A stretch of DNA of 64,000 nt from an uncultured Bacteroides sp. (GCA_902492205.1 CABUKU010000006.1:1-64000), one strand, 5' to 3'. Shown: positions 18,399 through 27,796, counted from the first letter of the stretch. Program-made: numbers and translations. Notes: generated from the sequence alone by a model not told the origin.

Positions 18399-18429
18399 TT
18401 TGTTTTATAAAGAACAATATTTATATTTG
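18399..18429 (+). promoter_or_regulatory. Consensus promoter of the 93-aa gene
   Basis: TTTG at 18399-18402 and TATATTTG at 18422-18429 are separated by 19 bp, the textbook Bacteroides -33/-7 arrangement. The ATG at 18451 follows about 15 nt after the expected transcription start. Confidence 0.7.
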
Positions 18430-18450
18430 TGAATATATAAGCACATTTTT

Positions 18451-18732
18451 ATGGAGAAAAGTTTTAAACAGCTTATAAGTTTGCTGTCTCAAGACAAGCT
18501 GGAATACAAACATTTGGAAGGACTGTCCCAAGATTATCTCACCTATTATTTAAACAAACTAACCGAAATGATGAGACTTATTGAAGAGGGAGAGAAGAAA
18601 GTTTGTGAAATAGATTTAATAAAATTATATTATTTCCGTGCCAATGTGTTCGCAGCAATGGCTCTTTACAAGGCGGCACTCGAAGACCATAAAACCATCT
18701 GTTCTTTACTTATAAAAGAGAATCCCAACTGA
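18451..18732 (+). CDS. Small conserved-looking protein of unknown function
   Basis: 93-aa helical, cytoplasmic protein, no signal peptide. LYYFRANVFAAMALYKAALEDHKTI resembles a single TPR-like helix pair, but no family is recognized. A consensus promoter directly upstream supports it as a real gene. It ends one base before the stop codon of the convergent membrane protein gene. Confidence 0.6.
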   Translation: MEKSFKQLISLLSQDKLEYKHLEGLSQDYLTYYLNKLTEMMRLIEEGEKKVCEIDLIKLYYFRANVFAAMALYKAALEDHKTICSLLIKENPN

Positions 18733-18733
18733 G

Positions 18734-19870
18734 TTATTTGAATTCCTCCCAAATAAGAGTACTCTCTTTCAAATGTTCATATTCTCCCTCGAAGCACTGG
18801 CTAAAGAAATTCTTTCCAAGATTTTCCTCTATCTGATGAAAAGTCCACAACTTTGAATGGGGACAAGGGAAGTTTGCCAACAAACTCTCATCATCCACAT
18901 AAGCAATATACAGATATACAAGCCGATTAGTATCATCGTTCTTAAAATGATGTTTAATACTAAAACGAGGCATTATAGAAGTGCCGTCAGGAAAGACTTC
19001 CTCCATTAAACGATTTACACATTCTTCCGGCTTCTCTCCATATTGCAAATATCCTTCCAAAGGAATATCCACCTTGCTTTTCTCGGCTACACATGTGCTC
19101 TTACGGCTACACAGCAACAACATCCCATTACAAATAAAAGCAATTCTTATAATAGGATTAATAAAAGCATTTTTATAGGAATGCGCTTCCACTTTCAATC
19201 TTCTGCCTATCACATCTCCCTGCTTGTTCACAATAGGAATCATTTCCTCCTGCTTTATAATGCGATTGGCAAAGTTTATCACAATCTGATTAAGCAAGAT
19301 ATCAAGAGCGAAAAACACAGGAGGTAAAATACGATATAATAATATCTGCTCCTCTCTATCCAGAGGATAAATAATAACTATCGTTATAGAAGTTATAATG
19401 AAATGTATTACTCCCATTATAAAGATTATCCTCGCAGATACGATAGCGGAATCCAAACTCGCTATGAGTTGCAAGTGAGTTTTGGGAAAACGATGGATAC
19501 TGAATAGCTTTTTCAACAGTACTTGCCCGTAAAAGAAAAAAGCAGCCAGCAATATTACTACAACTTCCAATGTCAGAGGCACCGTTCCCCGCGGGAACAT
19601 TTGGAAAGAAATAAAAGTAGCAACCGACATCAACAACAAACACAACGTTGAACTGTAAAGAATAAAGTTGAAAATCTTTTTCCTTGATGAACAATAAGAA
19701 AAATAAGAGTAAACCAAACCGACTATTGCAGATATATATAAAGCATACTCATCAAGAATAAATTCACTTAATATCATACATAAAATAACCGGAATCAGCC
19801 CTGTTGACATATTCAATGCAGCAGGTATCGATCTTCTTTTCATATTTTCCCCTCTTTTCATCGCCTTCAT
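18734..19870 (-). CDS. Membrane protein with C-terminal Nudix-like domain
   Basis: 378-aa protein. Residues about 15-235 hold five to six hydrophobic segments (for example LIPVILCMILSEFIL, FNFILYSSTLCLLLMS, LEVVVILLAAFFF, IIFIMGVIHFIITS). The C-terminal 150 residues look like a Nudix fold: NKQGDVIGRR, then GYLQYGEKPEECVNRLMEEV. This follows the Nudix box G-x5-E-x7-R but has one residue fewer before the EE pair, so catalysis is doubtful. It lies 36 bp after lipA on the same strand. Start uncertain: ATG at 19870, or an internal ATG at 19843. Function unknown. Confidence 0.65.
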   Translation of the reverse strand: MKAMKRGENMKRRSIPAALNMSTGLIPVILCMILSEFILDEYALYISAIVGLVYSYFSYCSSRKKIFNFILYSSTLCLLLMSVATFISFQMFPRGTVPLTLEVVVILLAAFFFYGQVLLKKLFSIHRFPKTHLQLIASLDSAIVSARIIFIMGVIHFIITSITIVIIYPLDREEQILLYRILPPVFFALDILLNQIVINFANRIIKQEEMIPIVNKQGDVIGRRLKVEAHSYKNAFINPIIRIAFICNGMLLLCSRKSTCVAEKSKVDIPLEGYLQYGEKPEECVNRLMEEVFPDGTSIMPRFSIKHHFKNDDTNRLVYLYIAYVDDESLLANFPCPHSKLWTFHQIEENLGKNFFSQCFEGEYEHLKESTLIWEEFK

Positions 19871-19906
19871 AACAATAGCTTGTCGTTTTGGTTCTACTAT
19901 TTACAG

Positions 19907-20752
19907 TTATATAATATGTTTTTCCGCGTGATAAGAGGAACGCACCAACGGCGCACTTTCCACTTGTCTGAATCCTTTCTCAAGCCCTGTTTCCTTATAT
20001 TCAACAAATTGTTCAGGAGTAATATAAGCTGCAACCGGGTAGTGTTTATGTGTAGGTTGAAGATATTGTCCAATAGTCAGAATCTCGCATCCTACTTCAA
20101 GCAGATCGTCCATCAGTTCCTCCACTTCTTCCTGAGTTTCTCCCAAGCCAACCATTATACCCGATTTAGAAACAACTCCGTTTTGAGATATTTGTTTGAT
20201 AACTTTCAAACTTCTGTCATAATCGGCCGCACTTCTCACATCCGGACTGATACGTCTTACCGTTTCCATATTATGAGAAATAATATTGGGGGTTGCATCA
20301 ATTACCATCTGTATCAGTTCTTCACGACCTTGGAAATCAGGAATCAGGACTTCAATAGTAGTATCGGGATTAAGACGTTTAATCTCCCGGATTGTATCTG
20401 CCCAATGAGCTGCTCCCAAATCATTCAGATCATCACGGTCAACCGATGTTATTACCGCATGAGTCAGTTTCATTAACCGGATGGATTCTGCTACATGCAA
20501 AGGCTCATTCGTGTCGAGTGGTAAAGGTCTTCCGGTTTGCGTATTACAGAATTTACAGGAACGGGTACATATATTTCCTCCAATCATGAAAGTAGCCGTA
20601 CCTCTCCCCCAACATTCTCCCATATTAGGACAGCGTCCGCTACTGCAAATAGTATGGAGTCTGTGCGACTCCACTATTTGTTTCGTTTTCGTATACCTTT
20701 CGTTGCTCCCGATACTGATTTTCAACCAATCGGGTTTCTTCACATGTTCCAT
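19907..20752 (-). CDS. lipA: Lipoyl synthase
   Basis: Radical SAM enzyme that inserts two sulfurs into octanoyl-lysine on lipoate-dependent enzymes, in the cytoplasm. The 281-aa protein has both diagnostic clusters: the auxiliary cluster Cys36, Cys41, Cys47 (C-x4-C-x5-C) and the SAM cluster Cys62, Cys66, Cys69 (CTRSCKFC). The C-terminal serine-ligand motif RSSYHA is present. It lies 13 bp downstream of the DPP-IV gene and is probably co-transcribed with it. Confidence 0.97.
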   Translation of the reverse strand: MEHVKKPDWLKISIGSNERYTKTKQIVESHRLHTICSSGRCPNMGECWGRGTATFMIGGNICTRSCKFCNTQTGRPLPLDTNEPLHVAESIRLMKLTHAVITSVDRDDLNDLGAAHWADTIREIKRLNPDTTIEVLIPDFQGREELIQMVIDATPNIISHNMETVRRISPDVRSAADYDRSLKVIKQISQNGVVSKSGIMVGLGETQEEVEELMDDLLEVGCEILTIGQYLQPTHKHYPVAAYITPEQFVEYKETGLEKGFRQVESAPLVRSSYHAEKHII

Positions 20753-20765
20753 GTTCCGGATATTA

Positions 20766-22976
20766 CTATTTCAACTTGTCAAAAACAAAATTACTTATTC
20801 TCGTAAACAGATGATAGCGGGTATTACCACCGTAAATACTGTGATTACGGTTAGTATATATCTGCATGTCAAATTGTTTGTTGGCCTGAACCAATTGTTC
20901 GCTGTATTCAGTACAGTTCTGATAGTGAACATTATCATCGGCAGTACCATGAATCAGCAACAAGTCACCTTGTAACTTATCGGCACGTGTAAAGCAAGAA
21001 GCGTTTTTATATCCTTCAGGGTTCTCTTTCGGAGTACGCATAAAACGCTCGGCATAAATACTATCGTAATATTTCCAATCGGTAACTGCAGCTACGGCAA
21101 TTCCAGCTTTAAACACACCGGCTCCTTCACTCATGCTCATTATAGTATTATATCCACCGAAGCTCCATCCCCAAATGGCAATTCTATCTTTATCGGCATA
21201 AGGTTGGCTTCCTATATATTTTGCAGTTTCCACCTGATCGACAGATTCTTTCACACCCAAATTCAAATAAGTACATTTTTCAAATTCAACACCACGTCCA
21301 CCGGTTCCGCGTCCATCTACACAAACTACCAAATAACCTTTCGAAGCCATGTAACTTTCAAAACCCACTCCCGAACGATCAATACCGATTCCCCATTTAT
21401 CCAGAACTTCCTGAGAACCGGGACCACTATACTGATACATCAATACAGGATATTTCTTTGAAGCACTGAATCCTATTGGTTTAACCATCCAGCCATTCAA
21501 TTCCACTCCTTCCGAAGTTTTGAAAGTAAAGAATTCCTTAACCGGCAAAGTCAACTGTGATAACTTATTATTCAACTCTGCATTCGTTATCATCACCTTA
21601 AGCACCTTACCACTATTATCATTCAGTGTTACTACCGGAGGAGTAGTCAGATTTGAATAAGTATTGATAAAGTATTTCATGGAAGTACTAAATATTGCAT
21701 TATTAGTACCTTCCTTATTGTTCAATTTAGTTTTCTTCCCTTTGCCGTCAACTTTATATACAGCAGTGCGCAGAGGGCTTCCTTCATTACTTTCATAATA
21801 GAATGTATTTGTTTCTTCATTCCAGCCAAGGAAGTTTTTAACTACATAATTACCTTTAGTAACTTGCTTTATCAGGTTTCCACCGATAGAATACCAGTAT
21901 AAATGGCTGTATCCGTCTCTATCACTCAACATTCCGAAATTGTTCTGATAAAATACAATGTTATCAAATACATTCTCATTTATGTAATAAGGGCTTTCAT
22001 CACGAAGAATAAGCTTGCAAACCGTTGAACGTGGATTTGCATAATACATGTCAAAGCGATTCTGATGACGGTTCAAAGTCATAATGGCAAGAGCATTCTC
22101 GTCCTGAGTAAATCTGATACGAGGAATGTAGCTATCTTCATCAATAGGCAGATCCATCTTACGGATTACCTTTGATTTAATATCAAATGTATGAACAGAG
22201 ACTTTGGAATTAGGCATTCCGGCTTCCGGATATTTATAAGTATATTCTCCGGGGTAACGTGCAAACTGGGTTAAGCTGGGATATTGACCTTCATATAAAG
22301 TAAATGAGAAAGAAGGAACCTGTGTTTCGTCAAAGCGAACGAAAGCAATCATCTTGCTGTCCGCACTAAAATCAAAAGCACGGTTAAAACCGAATTCTTC
22401 CTCATACACCCAGTCCGGTATTCCATTCAGCACTTTACCGAATTCTCCGTCTTTAGTTACCTGAGATTCGCTATTGCCGTACAATAACTTCACTAAATAG
22501 ATATTATTGTCCCTGACAAAAGCAATTTGCTGCCCATCGGGAGAAAACAAGGGAACTTGTTGAGGTCCGCCGTCCGACAAAGGCTCCAGCTTATTATTCT
22601 TGATATAGAAAATATAATAAACTGCTGTAAATGAGCGACGGTAAATAGATTTTGTTTCAGTCTGGATAAGTATTTTGGTTTCATCCGGAGACATCTGGTA
22701 ACCATCGAAAGATTTCAGATTACAATCACGGGCAGTAGATACATCAAAAACAGTTTCTACTTCCTTTCCTGTTTTAAATGAATACTTGACAATGCGTTTC
22801 CTATCATTTGATATTTGAGTGTAAGTTTCTCCGTCCGCCATAGGAGTAATACCTTTCAAACCCTCAGCACGGTATTCACCGGAAACTATCTTTTTCAAAT
22901 CCAGTTCATGAGTGTTTTGTGATAGAACCGACAATGCGAACGCACAAAACATCAGAAATAAAGTTGTCTTTTTCAT
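20766..22976 (-). CDS. Dipeptidyl peptidase IV-type serine peptidase (S9B)
   Basis: Releases N-terminal dipeptides, typically X-Pro, in the periplasm or at the outer membrane. The 736-aa protein has a signal peptide (MKKTTLFLMFCAFALSVLSQ), a beta-propeller (DPPIV_N) domain at about residues 60-450 and a C-terminal alpha/beta hydrolase. The nucleophile Ser is in GWSFGGYN, Asp in HGTADDNVH and His in NRNHSIYGG; the substrate-binding Glu pair is in DWVYEEEFGF. The ATG at 22976 is chosen because the promoter box at 23007-23014 overlaps the longer frame. Confidence 0.94.
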   Translation of the reverse strand: MKKTTLFLMFCAFALSVLSQNTHELDLKKIVSGEYRAEGLKGITPMADGETYTQISNDRKRIVKYSFKTGKEVETVFDVSTARDCNLKSFDGYQMSPDETKILIQTETKSIYRRSFTAVYYIFYIKNNKLEPLSDGGPQQVPLFSPDGQQIAFVRDNNIYLVKLLYGNSESQVTKDGEFGKVLNGIPDWVYEEEFGFNRAFDFSADSKMIAFVRFDETQVPSFSFTLYEGQYPSLTQFARYPGEYTYKYPEAGMPNSKVSVHTFDIKSKVIRKMDLPIDEDSYIPRIRFTQDENALAIMTLNRHQNRFDMYYANPRSTVCKLILRDESPYYINENVFDNIVFYQNNFGMLSDRDGYSHLYWYSIGGNLIKQVTKGNYVVKNFLGWNEETNTFYYESNEGSPLRTAVYKVDGKGKKTKLNNKEGTNNAIFSTSMKYFINTYSNLTTPPVVTLNDNSGKVLKVMITNAELNNKLSQLTLPVKEFFTFKTSEGVELNGWMVKPIGFSASKKYPVLMYQYSGPGSQEVLDKWGIGIDRSGVGFESYMASKGYLVVCVDGRGTGGRGVEFEKCTYLNLGVKESVDQVETAKYIGSQPYADKDRIAIWGWSFGGYNTIMSMSEGAGVFKAGIAVAAVTDWKYYDSIYAERFMRTPKENPEGYKNASCFTRADKLQGDLLLIHGTADDNVHYQNCTEYSEQLVQANKQFDMQIYTNRNHSIYGGNTRYHLFTRISNFVFDKLK

Positions 22977-23006
22977 ATATGTCAATAAATAGTTTACATT
23001 ACCCGG

Positions 23007-23014
23007 CAAAAGTA
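23007..23014 (-). promoter_or_regulatory. -7 box of the DPP-IV-lipA operon
   Basis: The minus strand reads TACTTTTGC, an exact TAnnTTTG match about 30 bp before the ATG at 22976. It rules against the upstream in-frame start at 23009. Confidence 0.55.
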
Positions 23015-23053
23015 AACAATTAATTGAGAATATAGGAAGAGACTGCCTAAGAA

Positions 23054-23758
23054 TTACTTATAGAGAAGGAAAATACAAGGAATTTTAGATAAGTCAGGAA
23101 GTTTTCCCTGCCATTCTTTTACGGTTTTAGTCTTGATATACTCTCCTTCACAAGTAATATTGGCAGCAATACAAAGTTTTGTCTGGGGGCGGCAATTACG
23201 GATAATATCTTCCGCCATTTTGTTATTGCGATAAGGAGTTTCTATAAATAACTGAGTTTGGTTTTCCGAATATATTCTTTGCTCCAAATGCTTTATCATC
23301 TTAATCCGCTCACCCGGTTCAATAGGAAGATACCCATAAAATGCAAAGCTCTGCCCGTTAAAGCCGGAAGCCATAACAGATAATATAATAGAAGAAGGAC
23401 CTACCAATGGTATGACTTTCAGATTCTTGTGCTGAGCTATCGCTACCACGTCCGCTCCGGGATCGGCAACGGCCGGACAGCCGGCTTCCGAAATTACTCC
23501 CATTGAGAGCCCTGCTGCCAATGGTTTCAAATAACCGGAAATATCCTCAGGGGAAGTATGCTTATTGAGAGTATAAAAAGTGAGAGAGTCAATATCAATA
23601 TCCTTATCCACTTTCTTTAAAAACCTACGTGCAGAGCGTACATCTTCAACAATGAAATGCTTAATCTGAAGAATGATTTCTTTATTGTACGCAGGTAAAA
23701 CAGACTCTATGGTTGTATCGCCTAAAGTTACAGGCAATAAATACAAAGCTACATCCAT
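23054..23758 (-). CDS. RsmI-like SAM-dependent methyltransferase (tetrapyrrole methylase family)
   Basis: 234-aa cytoplasmic methyltransferase of the tetrapyrrole-methylase fold. VISEAGCPAVADPGADVV and VGPSSIILSVMASGFNGQSFAFYGYLP are the core signatures shared with RsmI, which 2'-O-methylates C1402 of 16S rRNA. The chain is shorter than typical RsmI and lacks its C-terminal extension, so the exact target is uncertain. The ATG at 23758 is preferred to an in-frame TTG two codons upstream. It lies 9 bp after gldB, in a fabI-gldB-methyltransferase operon. Confidence 0.8.
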   Translation of the reverse strand: MDVALYLLPVTLGDTTIESVLPAYNKEIILQIKHFIVEDVRSARRFLKKVDKDIDIDSLTFYTLNKHTSPEDISGYLKPLAAGLSMGVISEAGCPAVADPGADVVAIAQHKNLKVIPLVGPSSIILSVMASGFNGQSFAFYGYLPIEPGERIKMIKHLEQRIYSENQTQLFIETPYRNNKMAEDIIRNCRPQTKLCIAANITCEGEYIKTKTVKEWQGKLPDLSKIPCIFLLYK

Positions 23759-23767
23759 ATTCAAAAA

Positions 23768-24775
23768 TCAAGGTTTAAATTTCGACTCCGCCAGCAAAGT
23801 CTGATAATCGGTCATTTCCAATAAATCTTTGAGTGAAGCATCTTTATGGCGTTTCATATAAGAATCAACCAATAATACCCCCATCCAAGTACCTAATATT
23901 GCAGGGGAATTTTCGCCGAAATAGGCTGTATAAGGTGCCGGTTTGGTATAATGACGAATAATCATTGGATCAGTAGCATATAAATGACCATTTTGCACCA
24001 TATAATCCCATATAGCCTTTTTATTATTCTTGCACCATTCAATCTCCTTATCGGTATACCCCAACGTCTTCTCAAAAGATTTCTCATCCAGGATTTTGGA
24101 AACTACATACTGTATCTTCCCATCATGGATAATAAAATCGAGCAATGTCCTGTTCCCTTCCGAGGGGAAAGGGTATTCACTCAATAAAAAGAAAGTGAAA
24201 CAATCAGGAACAATCCTTTCGGGCTTCATGCTCCTGCACTGATAATCGTAAAAGAAACGCTTGTAAAGAGGATAATCCTCTCCCATATACTTATCAATAC
24301 TGAATTCAAGCAGGCTATCTCCAACAACAACCGATTCATTCAATGCTGAAATCTGAGAATAGACAATAGGAATCTTAGTTCCGGGAACTTCCTTCTTCAA
24401 GTTTTTAAAACCAGAAGACAGCTTCTTTTCCACAGGTTCCATATCTTCATATTTCGCCAATGCATCTTTCATCAAAGTGCGCAAAGTAGGATCTGTAAAG
24501 TAAGATTTCAATTTCCCGTTTATATTATTGTCACTTACCTGCCCCAAGCGCAAGATATCTTCTATCAAGAACTTGGTGGCCTGTAAATGTTCTGTATTCA
24601 TCTTCTGCAAGGCAGAAAAGCTGTTAAGTTCCACATATTCATATAACAGCTTATCATAACGGACTACTTCCACATCCGTACTGCTTTGCTTATCATCTTT
24701 TGCATGCATGCCCCATTGGCAAGAAGAAAAGATGACACAACACAATAACAGGATATGTAGTTTCCGTATAATCAT
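23768..24775 (-). CDS. gldB: GldB-like lipoprotein
   Basis: 335-aa lipoprotein (lipobox IFSSC, Cys19) of the gliding-motility GldB family, conserved across Bacteroidetes including non-gliders. Recognized from VEVVRYDKLLYEY near the N-terminus and the C-terminal pattern YTKPAPYTAYFGENSPAILGTWMG. In non-gliding Bacteroides its role is unclear; envelope or type IX-secretion-related functions are the family context. It lies 12 bp downstream of fabI. Confidence 0.8.
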   Translation of the reverse strand: MIIRKLHILLLCCVIFSSCQWGMHAKDDKQSSTDVEVVRYDKLLYEYVELNSFSALQKMNTEHLQATKFLIEDILRLGQVSDNNINGKLKSYFTDPTLRTLMKDALAKYEDMEPVEKKLSSGFKNLKKEVPGTKIPIVYSQISALNESVVVGDSLLEFSIDKYMGEDYPLYKRFFYDYQCRSMKPERIVPDCFTFFLLSEYPFPSEGNRTLLDFIIHDGKIQYVVSKILDEKSFEKTLGYTDKEIEWCKNNKKAIWDYMVQNGHLYATDPMIIRHYTKPAPYTAYFGENSPAILGTWMGVLLVDSYMKRHKDASLKDLLEMTDYQTLLAESKFKP

Positions 24776-24787
24776 GATTTATAATCC

Positions 24788-25645
24788 TTATCCGTAGATA
24801 ATATTTCCGTTTTCGTCCTTATATTCGTCAAGTCCCTTTTCATAAGTAGCCATAGCACGGAGACTCATACCCACACTGGAGAAACCTCCGTCGTGATACA
24901 AGTTCTGCATAGTCACCTTACGTGTTAAGTCAGAGAACATCACAATGCAATAATCGGCACATTCTTCGGCAGAAGCATTGCCAAGAGGAGACATGCGATT
25001 TGCAAAGTCATACAACTTATCCATACCCTTCACACCCGATCCGGCAGTAGTGAAAGTAGGAGATTGCGAAATAGTATTTACGCGCACGTGATGTTCACGA
25101 CCGTAAATGTAACCAAAGCTACGTGCAATAGACTCAAGCAAAGCCTTGGCATCTGCCATATCATTGTATCCGAAGAAAGTGCGTTGTGCTGCTACATAGC
25201 TCAATGCAAGGATTGAGCCGTAGTCGGCAATTGCATTCATTTTCTTGGCAGCCTGTATCATCTTATGAAAAGAAACCGCAGAAATATCCAAAGTCTTTGA
25301 CAACATATCATAATCCAAATCATCATAAGTACGTTTCTTACGAACGTTTGGCGACATGCCTATTGAGTGAAGAACAAAATCTATCTGTCCGCCCAAAACT
25401 TCCATCGAGCGTTTAAATACGTTTTCCAAATCTTCCAAGTTGGTAGCATCTGCCGGAATAACTTCGCAGTTCAACTTTTCAGCCAGTGCTGAAACTTCTC
25501 CCATACGAACAGCAATCGGAGTATTCGACAATGTAATCACCGCACCGTTTTCAACAGCCTTTTCAGCTACTTTCCATGCGATAGACTGATCGTTTAATGC
25601 ACCAAAAATTATACCTCTTTTACCTTTCAACAAATTGTAACTCAT
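24788..25645 (-). CDS. fabI: Enoyl-[acyl-carrier-protein] reductase (NADH)
   Basis: Final reduction step of each fatty-acid elongation cycle, cytoplasmic. The 285-aa SDR protein has the FabI nucleotide-binding start GIIFGALNDQSIAWKVA, the segment HSIGMSPNVRKKRTYDD and the catalytic Y-x6-K in FFGYNDMADAKALLE. RVNTISQSPTFTTAGSGV follows. First gene of an operon with gldB and the methyltransferase; promoter box at 25675-25682. Confidence 0.96.
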   Translation of the reverse strand: MSYNLLKGKRGIIFGALNDQSIAWKVAEKAVENGAVITLSNTPIAVRMGEVSALAEKLNCEVIPADATNLEDLENVFKRSMEVLGGQIDFVLHSIGMSPNVRKKRTYDDLDYDMLSKTLDISAVSFHKMIQAAKKMNAIADYGSILALSYVAAQRTFFGYNDMADAKALLESIARSFGYIYGREHHVRVNTISQSPTFTTAGSGVKGMDKLYDFANRMSPLGNASAEECADYCIVMFSDLTRKVTMQNLYHDGGFSSVGMSLRAMATYEKGLDEYKDENGNIIYG

Positions 25646-25674
25646 ACCTATTTTATATTAGTTAAATTAGGTTG

Positions 25675-25682
25675 CAAAGATA
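25675..25682 (-). promoter_or_regulatory. -7 box of the fabI operon
   Basis: The minus strand reads TATCTTTGC, an exact TAnnTTTG match about 30 bp before the fabI ATG. Confidence 0.55.
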
Positions 25683-25787
25683 TAAACATTTTAATAAAAA
25701 CACGAAGAAATTGCACAGAAAAGCGAGATATATGCAAAAATACCAAATATTACCTCTGTTCTTACCAATTTATACCTTCCACAACAA

Positions 25788-25816
25788 AAAATACACCTAA
25801 ACTAACAAATACTACA
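25788..25816 (+). promoter_or_regulatory. Candidate PUL 2 regulator operator before GH28
   Basis: Half-sites AAAATACACC (25788-25797) and AAATACTACA (25807-25816) are 19 bp apart, and the second ends 23 bp before the -7 box at 25839. The same 19/23 geometry is found, with similar half-sites, before susC (47755) and GH105 (50166). Individual half-sites are degenerate; the shared geometry is the main support. Confidence 0.45.
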
Positions 25817-25838
25817 CACATAAGTTGAGCAATACACA

Positions 25839-25846
25839 TAAATTTG
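25839..25846 (+). promoter_or_regulatory. Probable -7 box of the GH28 gene
   Basis: TAAATTTGC is an exact TAnnTTTG match. It implies a 5' leader of about 175 nt before the ATG at 26027. The leader contains a perfect hairpin at 25921-25942. Confidence 0.5.
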
Positions 25847-25920
25847 CCACAGATAAAAGATGAGGTTTTTCATAATATTTATTTAAAGGTTAGAATTAGG
25901 TTAAACATTATTTGCTCGGC

Positions 25921-25942
25921 AAACAACTCGTGAGAGTTGTTT
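25921..25942 (+). promoter_or_regulatory. Hairpin in the GH28 leader
   Basis: AAACAACTC and GAGTTGTTT form a perfect 9-bp stem with loop GTGA, about 85 bp before the GH28 start. No T-run follows, so it is not a terminator. It could affect mRNA stability or mark a regulated leader. Confidence 0.45.
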
Positions 25943-26026
25943 ACGGGGAATAATGGAAGAACCAAATCGGCCTTGAAACTCAAAAGAACACAATTAATTA
26001 TTCAACTAAATATACTAATAACACGT

Positions 26027-27640
26027 ATGAACACATTTACAAAAAAGTATCTCCTACTTCCTGTTGCATGTTTGCTTCCCTTGTTATGCGGATGCAACCA
26101 ACAATGCGAACAAAAGGGAAACAATATGGATACAGGCATCTACGAGAATTTACCGTTTAAAATGGATCCGGTTCAGCAACCTTCATTTCCCGACTATGCG
26201 GTAAATATCACAGATTTCGGAGCAAAGGGTGACGGGGTTACCTTAAACACACAAGCCATCAACGAAGCTATCAAGGCTGTCAATGAAAAAGGAGGAGGCA
26301 AAGTCATTATTCCCGAAGGTTTCTGGCTGACAGGGCCTATTGAAATATTAAGCAACGTCAACTTATATACGGAAAAGAATGCACTGGTACTCTTTACAAC
26401 AGATAAAGATGCATATCCCATTATCGAAACAAATTTTGAAGGACTCGATACACGCAGATGCCAGTCTCCAATCTCCGCACGCAATACAGAAAACATAGCA
26501 ATAACCGGTTATGGAGTATTCGACGGTTCGGGTGATAGCTGGCGACCGACCAAAAAGGAAAAATTAACCGAAGGTCAGTGGAATAAGCTTGTTAAATCGG
26601 GTGGCGTGGTCAATGAAAAAGGAAATGTATGGTATCCGAGCGAAGCTTCCATGAAAGGAGCAGCCGCATGCAGTAACTTCAATAACCCGGACAACATTTC
26701 TACCGATGAAGAATGGGCAAGCATTCGCGATTGGTTGCGTCCTGTTATGATTAACATCGTGAAATCAAAGAAAGTGCTTCTGGATGGTGTTACATTCAAA
26801 AACTCACCGGCTTGGTGCATACATCCGCTATCATGTGACAACATCACGATTAACAATGTGAAAGTTTATAATCCCTGGTACTCACAAAACGGTGATGCAC
26901 TCGACTTGGAATCCTGCCGCAATGCTTTGATTACAAATAATATATTCGATGCCGGCGACGATGCTATCTGCATTAAATCCGGTAAAGACGAACAAGGACG
27001 TAGAAGAGGTGAACCTTGCGAAAACGTAATCGTTAAAAACAATACCGTTCTTCACGGACACGGCGGATTTGTTGTAGGCAGCGAAATGTCGGGAGGAGTA
27101 AAAAATGTCTATGTAGCCGACTGTACATTCCTCGGAACCGACGTCGGACTCCGTTTCAAGAGTAACAGAGGACGCGGAGGTGTTGTAGAAAACATCTATA
27201 TCGACAACATCAACATGATTAATATCCCTGCCGAACCGTTATTGTTCGACTTATTCTATGGAGGCAAAGGAGCCGGAGAAGAAACAGAAGAAGATTTGCT
27301 GAAACGCATGAAAACAGATATTCCTCCTGTAACGGAAGAAACTCCTTCATTCAGAAACATCCATATCTCCAACATCTACTGCAAAGGTTCGGGACGGGCA
27401 ATGTTCTTCAATGGGTTGCCCGAAATGCCAATCAGCAACGTCACTGTTAAAAACGTTGTGATGACCGATGCCAAAGAAGGAGCAGTAATCAGCCGGGCTA
27501 ACGGTGTAGTAATGGAAAACATTAAAATAGTAACCACCGGAGGTGACTTGGTAAAAGTAAAAAACTCTAAAGATATAACAATCAACGGAGAGTCTTACAA
27601 AGAAATAGACAACGAGGGAAAGGTTATTAATCTTCAATAA
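26027..27640 (+). CDS. GH28 polygalacturonase-type lipoprotein
   Basis: Hydrolyses galacturonan backbones (homogalacturonan or rhamnogalacturonan). The 537-aa lipoprotein (lipobox LLCGC, Cys near residue 17) has a beta-helix starting INITDFGAKGDG-like at about residue 45. All GH28 catalytic motifs are present: NGDALD (Asp290), AGDDAICIKSG (Asp311, Asp312), GHGGFVVGSE (His345) and RFKSNRGRGG (Arg376, Lys378). The ATG at 26027 is used because it begins the signal peptide; the longer frame has no signal sequence at its start. It belongs to the pectin locus although it lies on the opposite strand from the SusC/D core. Confidence 0.93.
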   Translation: MNTFTKKYLLLPVACLLPLLCGCNQQCEQKGNNMDTGIYENLPFKMDPVQQPSFPDYAVNITDFGAKGDGVTLNTQAINEAIKAVNEKGGGKVIIPEGFWLTGPIEILSNVNLYTEKNALVLFTTDKDAYPIIETNFEGLDTRRCQSPISARNTENIAITGYGVFDGSGDSWRPTKKEKLTEGQWNKLVKSGGVVNEKGNVWYPSEASMKGAAACSNFNNPDNISTDEEWASIRDWLRPVMINIVKSKKVLLDGVTFKNSPAWCIHPLSCDNITINNVKVYNPWYSQNGDALDLESCRNALITNNIFDAGDDAICIKSGKDEQGRRRGEPCENVIVKNNTVLHGHGGFVVGSEMSGGVKNVYVADCTFLGTDVGLRFKSNRGRGGVVENIYIDNINMINIPAEPLLFDLFYGGKGAGEETEEDLLKRMKTDIPPVTEETPSFRNIHISNIYCKGSGRAMFFNGLPEMPISNVTVKNVVMTDAKEGAVISRANGVVMENIKIVTTGGDLVKVKNSKDITINGESYKEIDNEGKVINLQ

Positions 27641-27660
27641 CCGTCTTATTATAACTGAGA

Positions 27661-27693
27661 AAAGCTCCTCTATGCCATGTAGAGGAGCTTTTT
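27661..27693 (+). terminator. Rho-independent terminator of GH28
   Basis: AAAGCTCCTCTA pairs with TAGAGGAGCTTT (12-bp stem, 7-base loop), followed by TT. It lies 20 bp after the stop codon and separates GH28 from the DUF4861-GH43 pair. Confidence 0.9.
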
Positions 27694-27796
27694 AAGTTTA
27701 TACTATTCAAATATTACCTGTTTTCTACCAAAAAATACTAGTAACATTCCAACTTTTTGAGTTATTTTGCCTTCATCATTTAAAACACACTTACTC

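Noticed and set aside
19880..20476. 198-codon plus-strand reading frame opposite lipA
   Set aside because: lipA has all diagnostic cysteine motifs on the minus strand; this frame is its shadow.
27721..27769. Possible PUL 2 operator before the DUF4861 gene
   Set aside because: CTAC-like motifs are present but spacing is about 13 bp, and the nearby TTATTTTG box does not fit the 19/23 layout.
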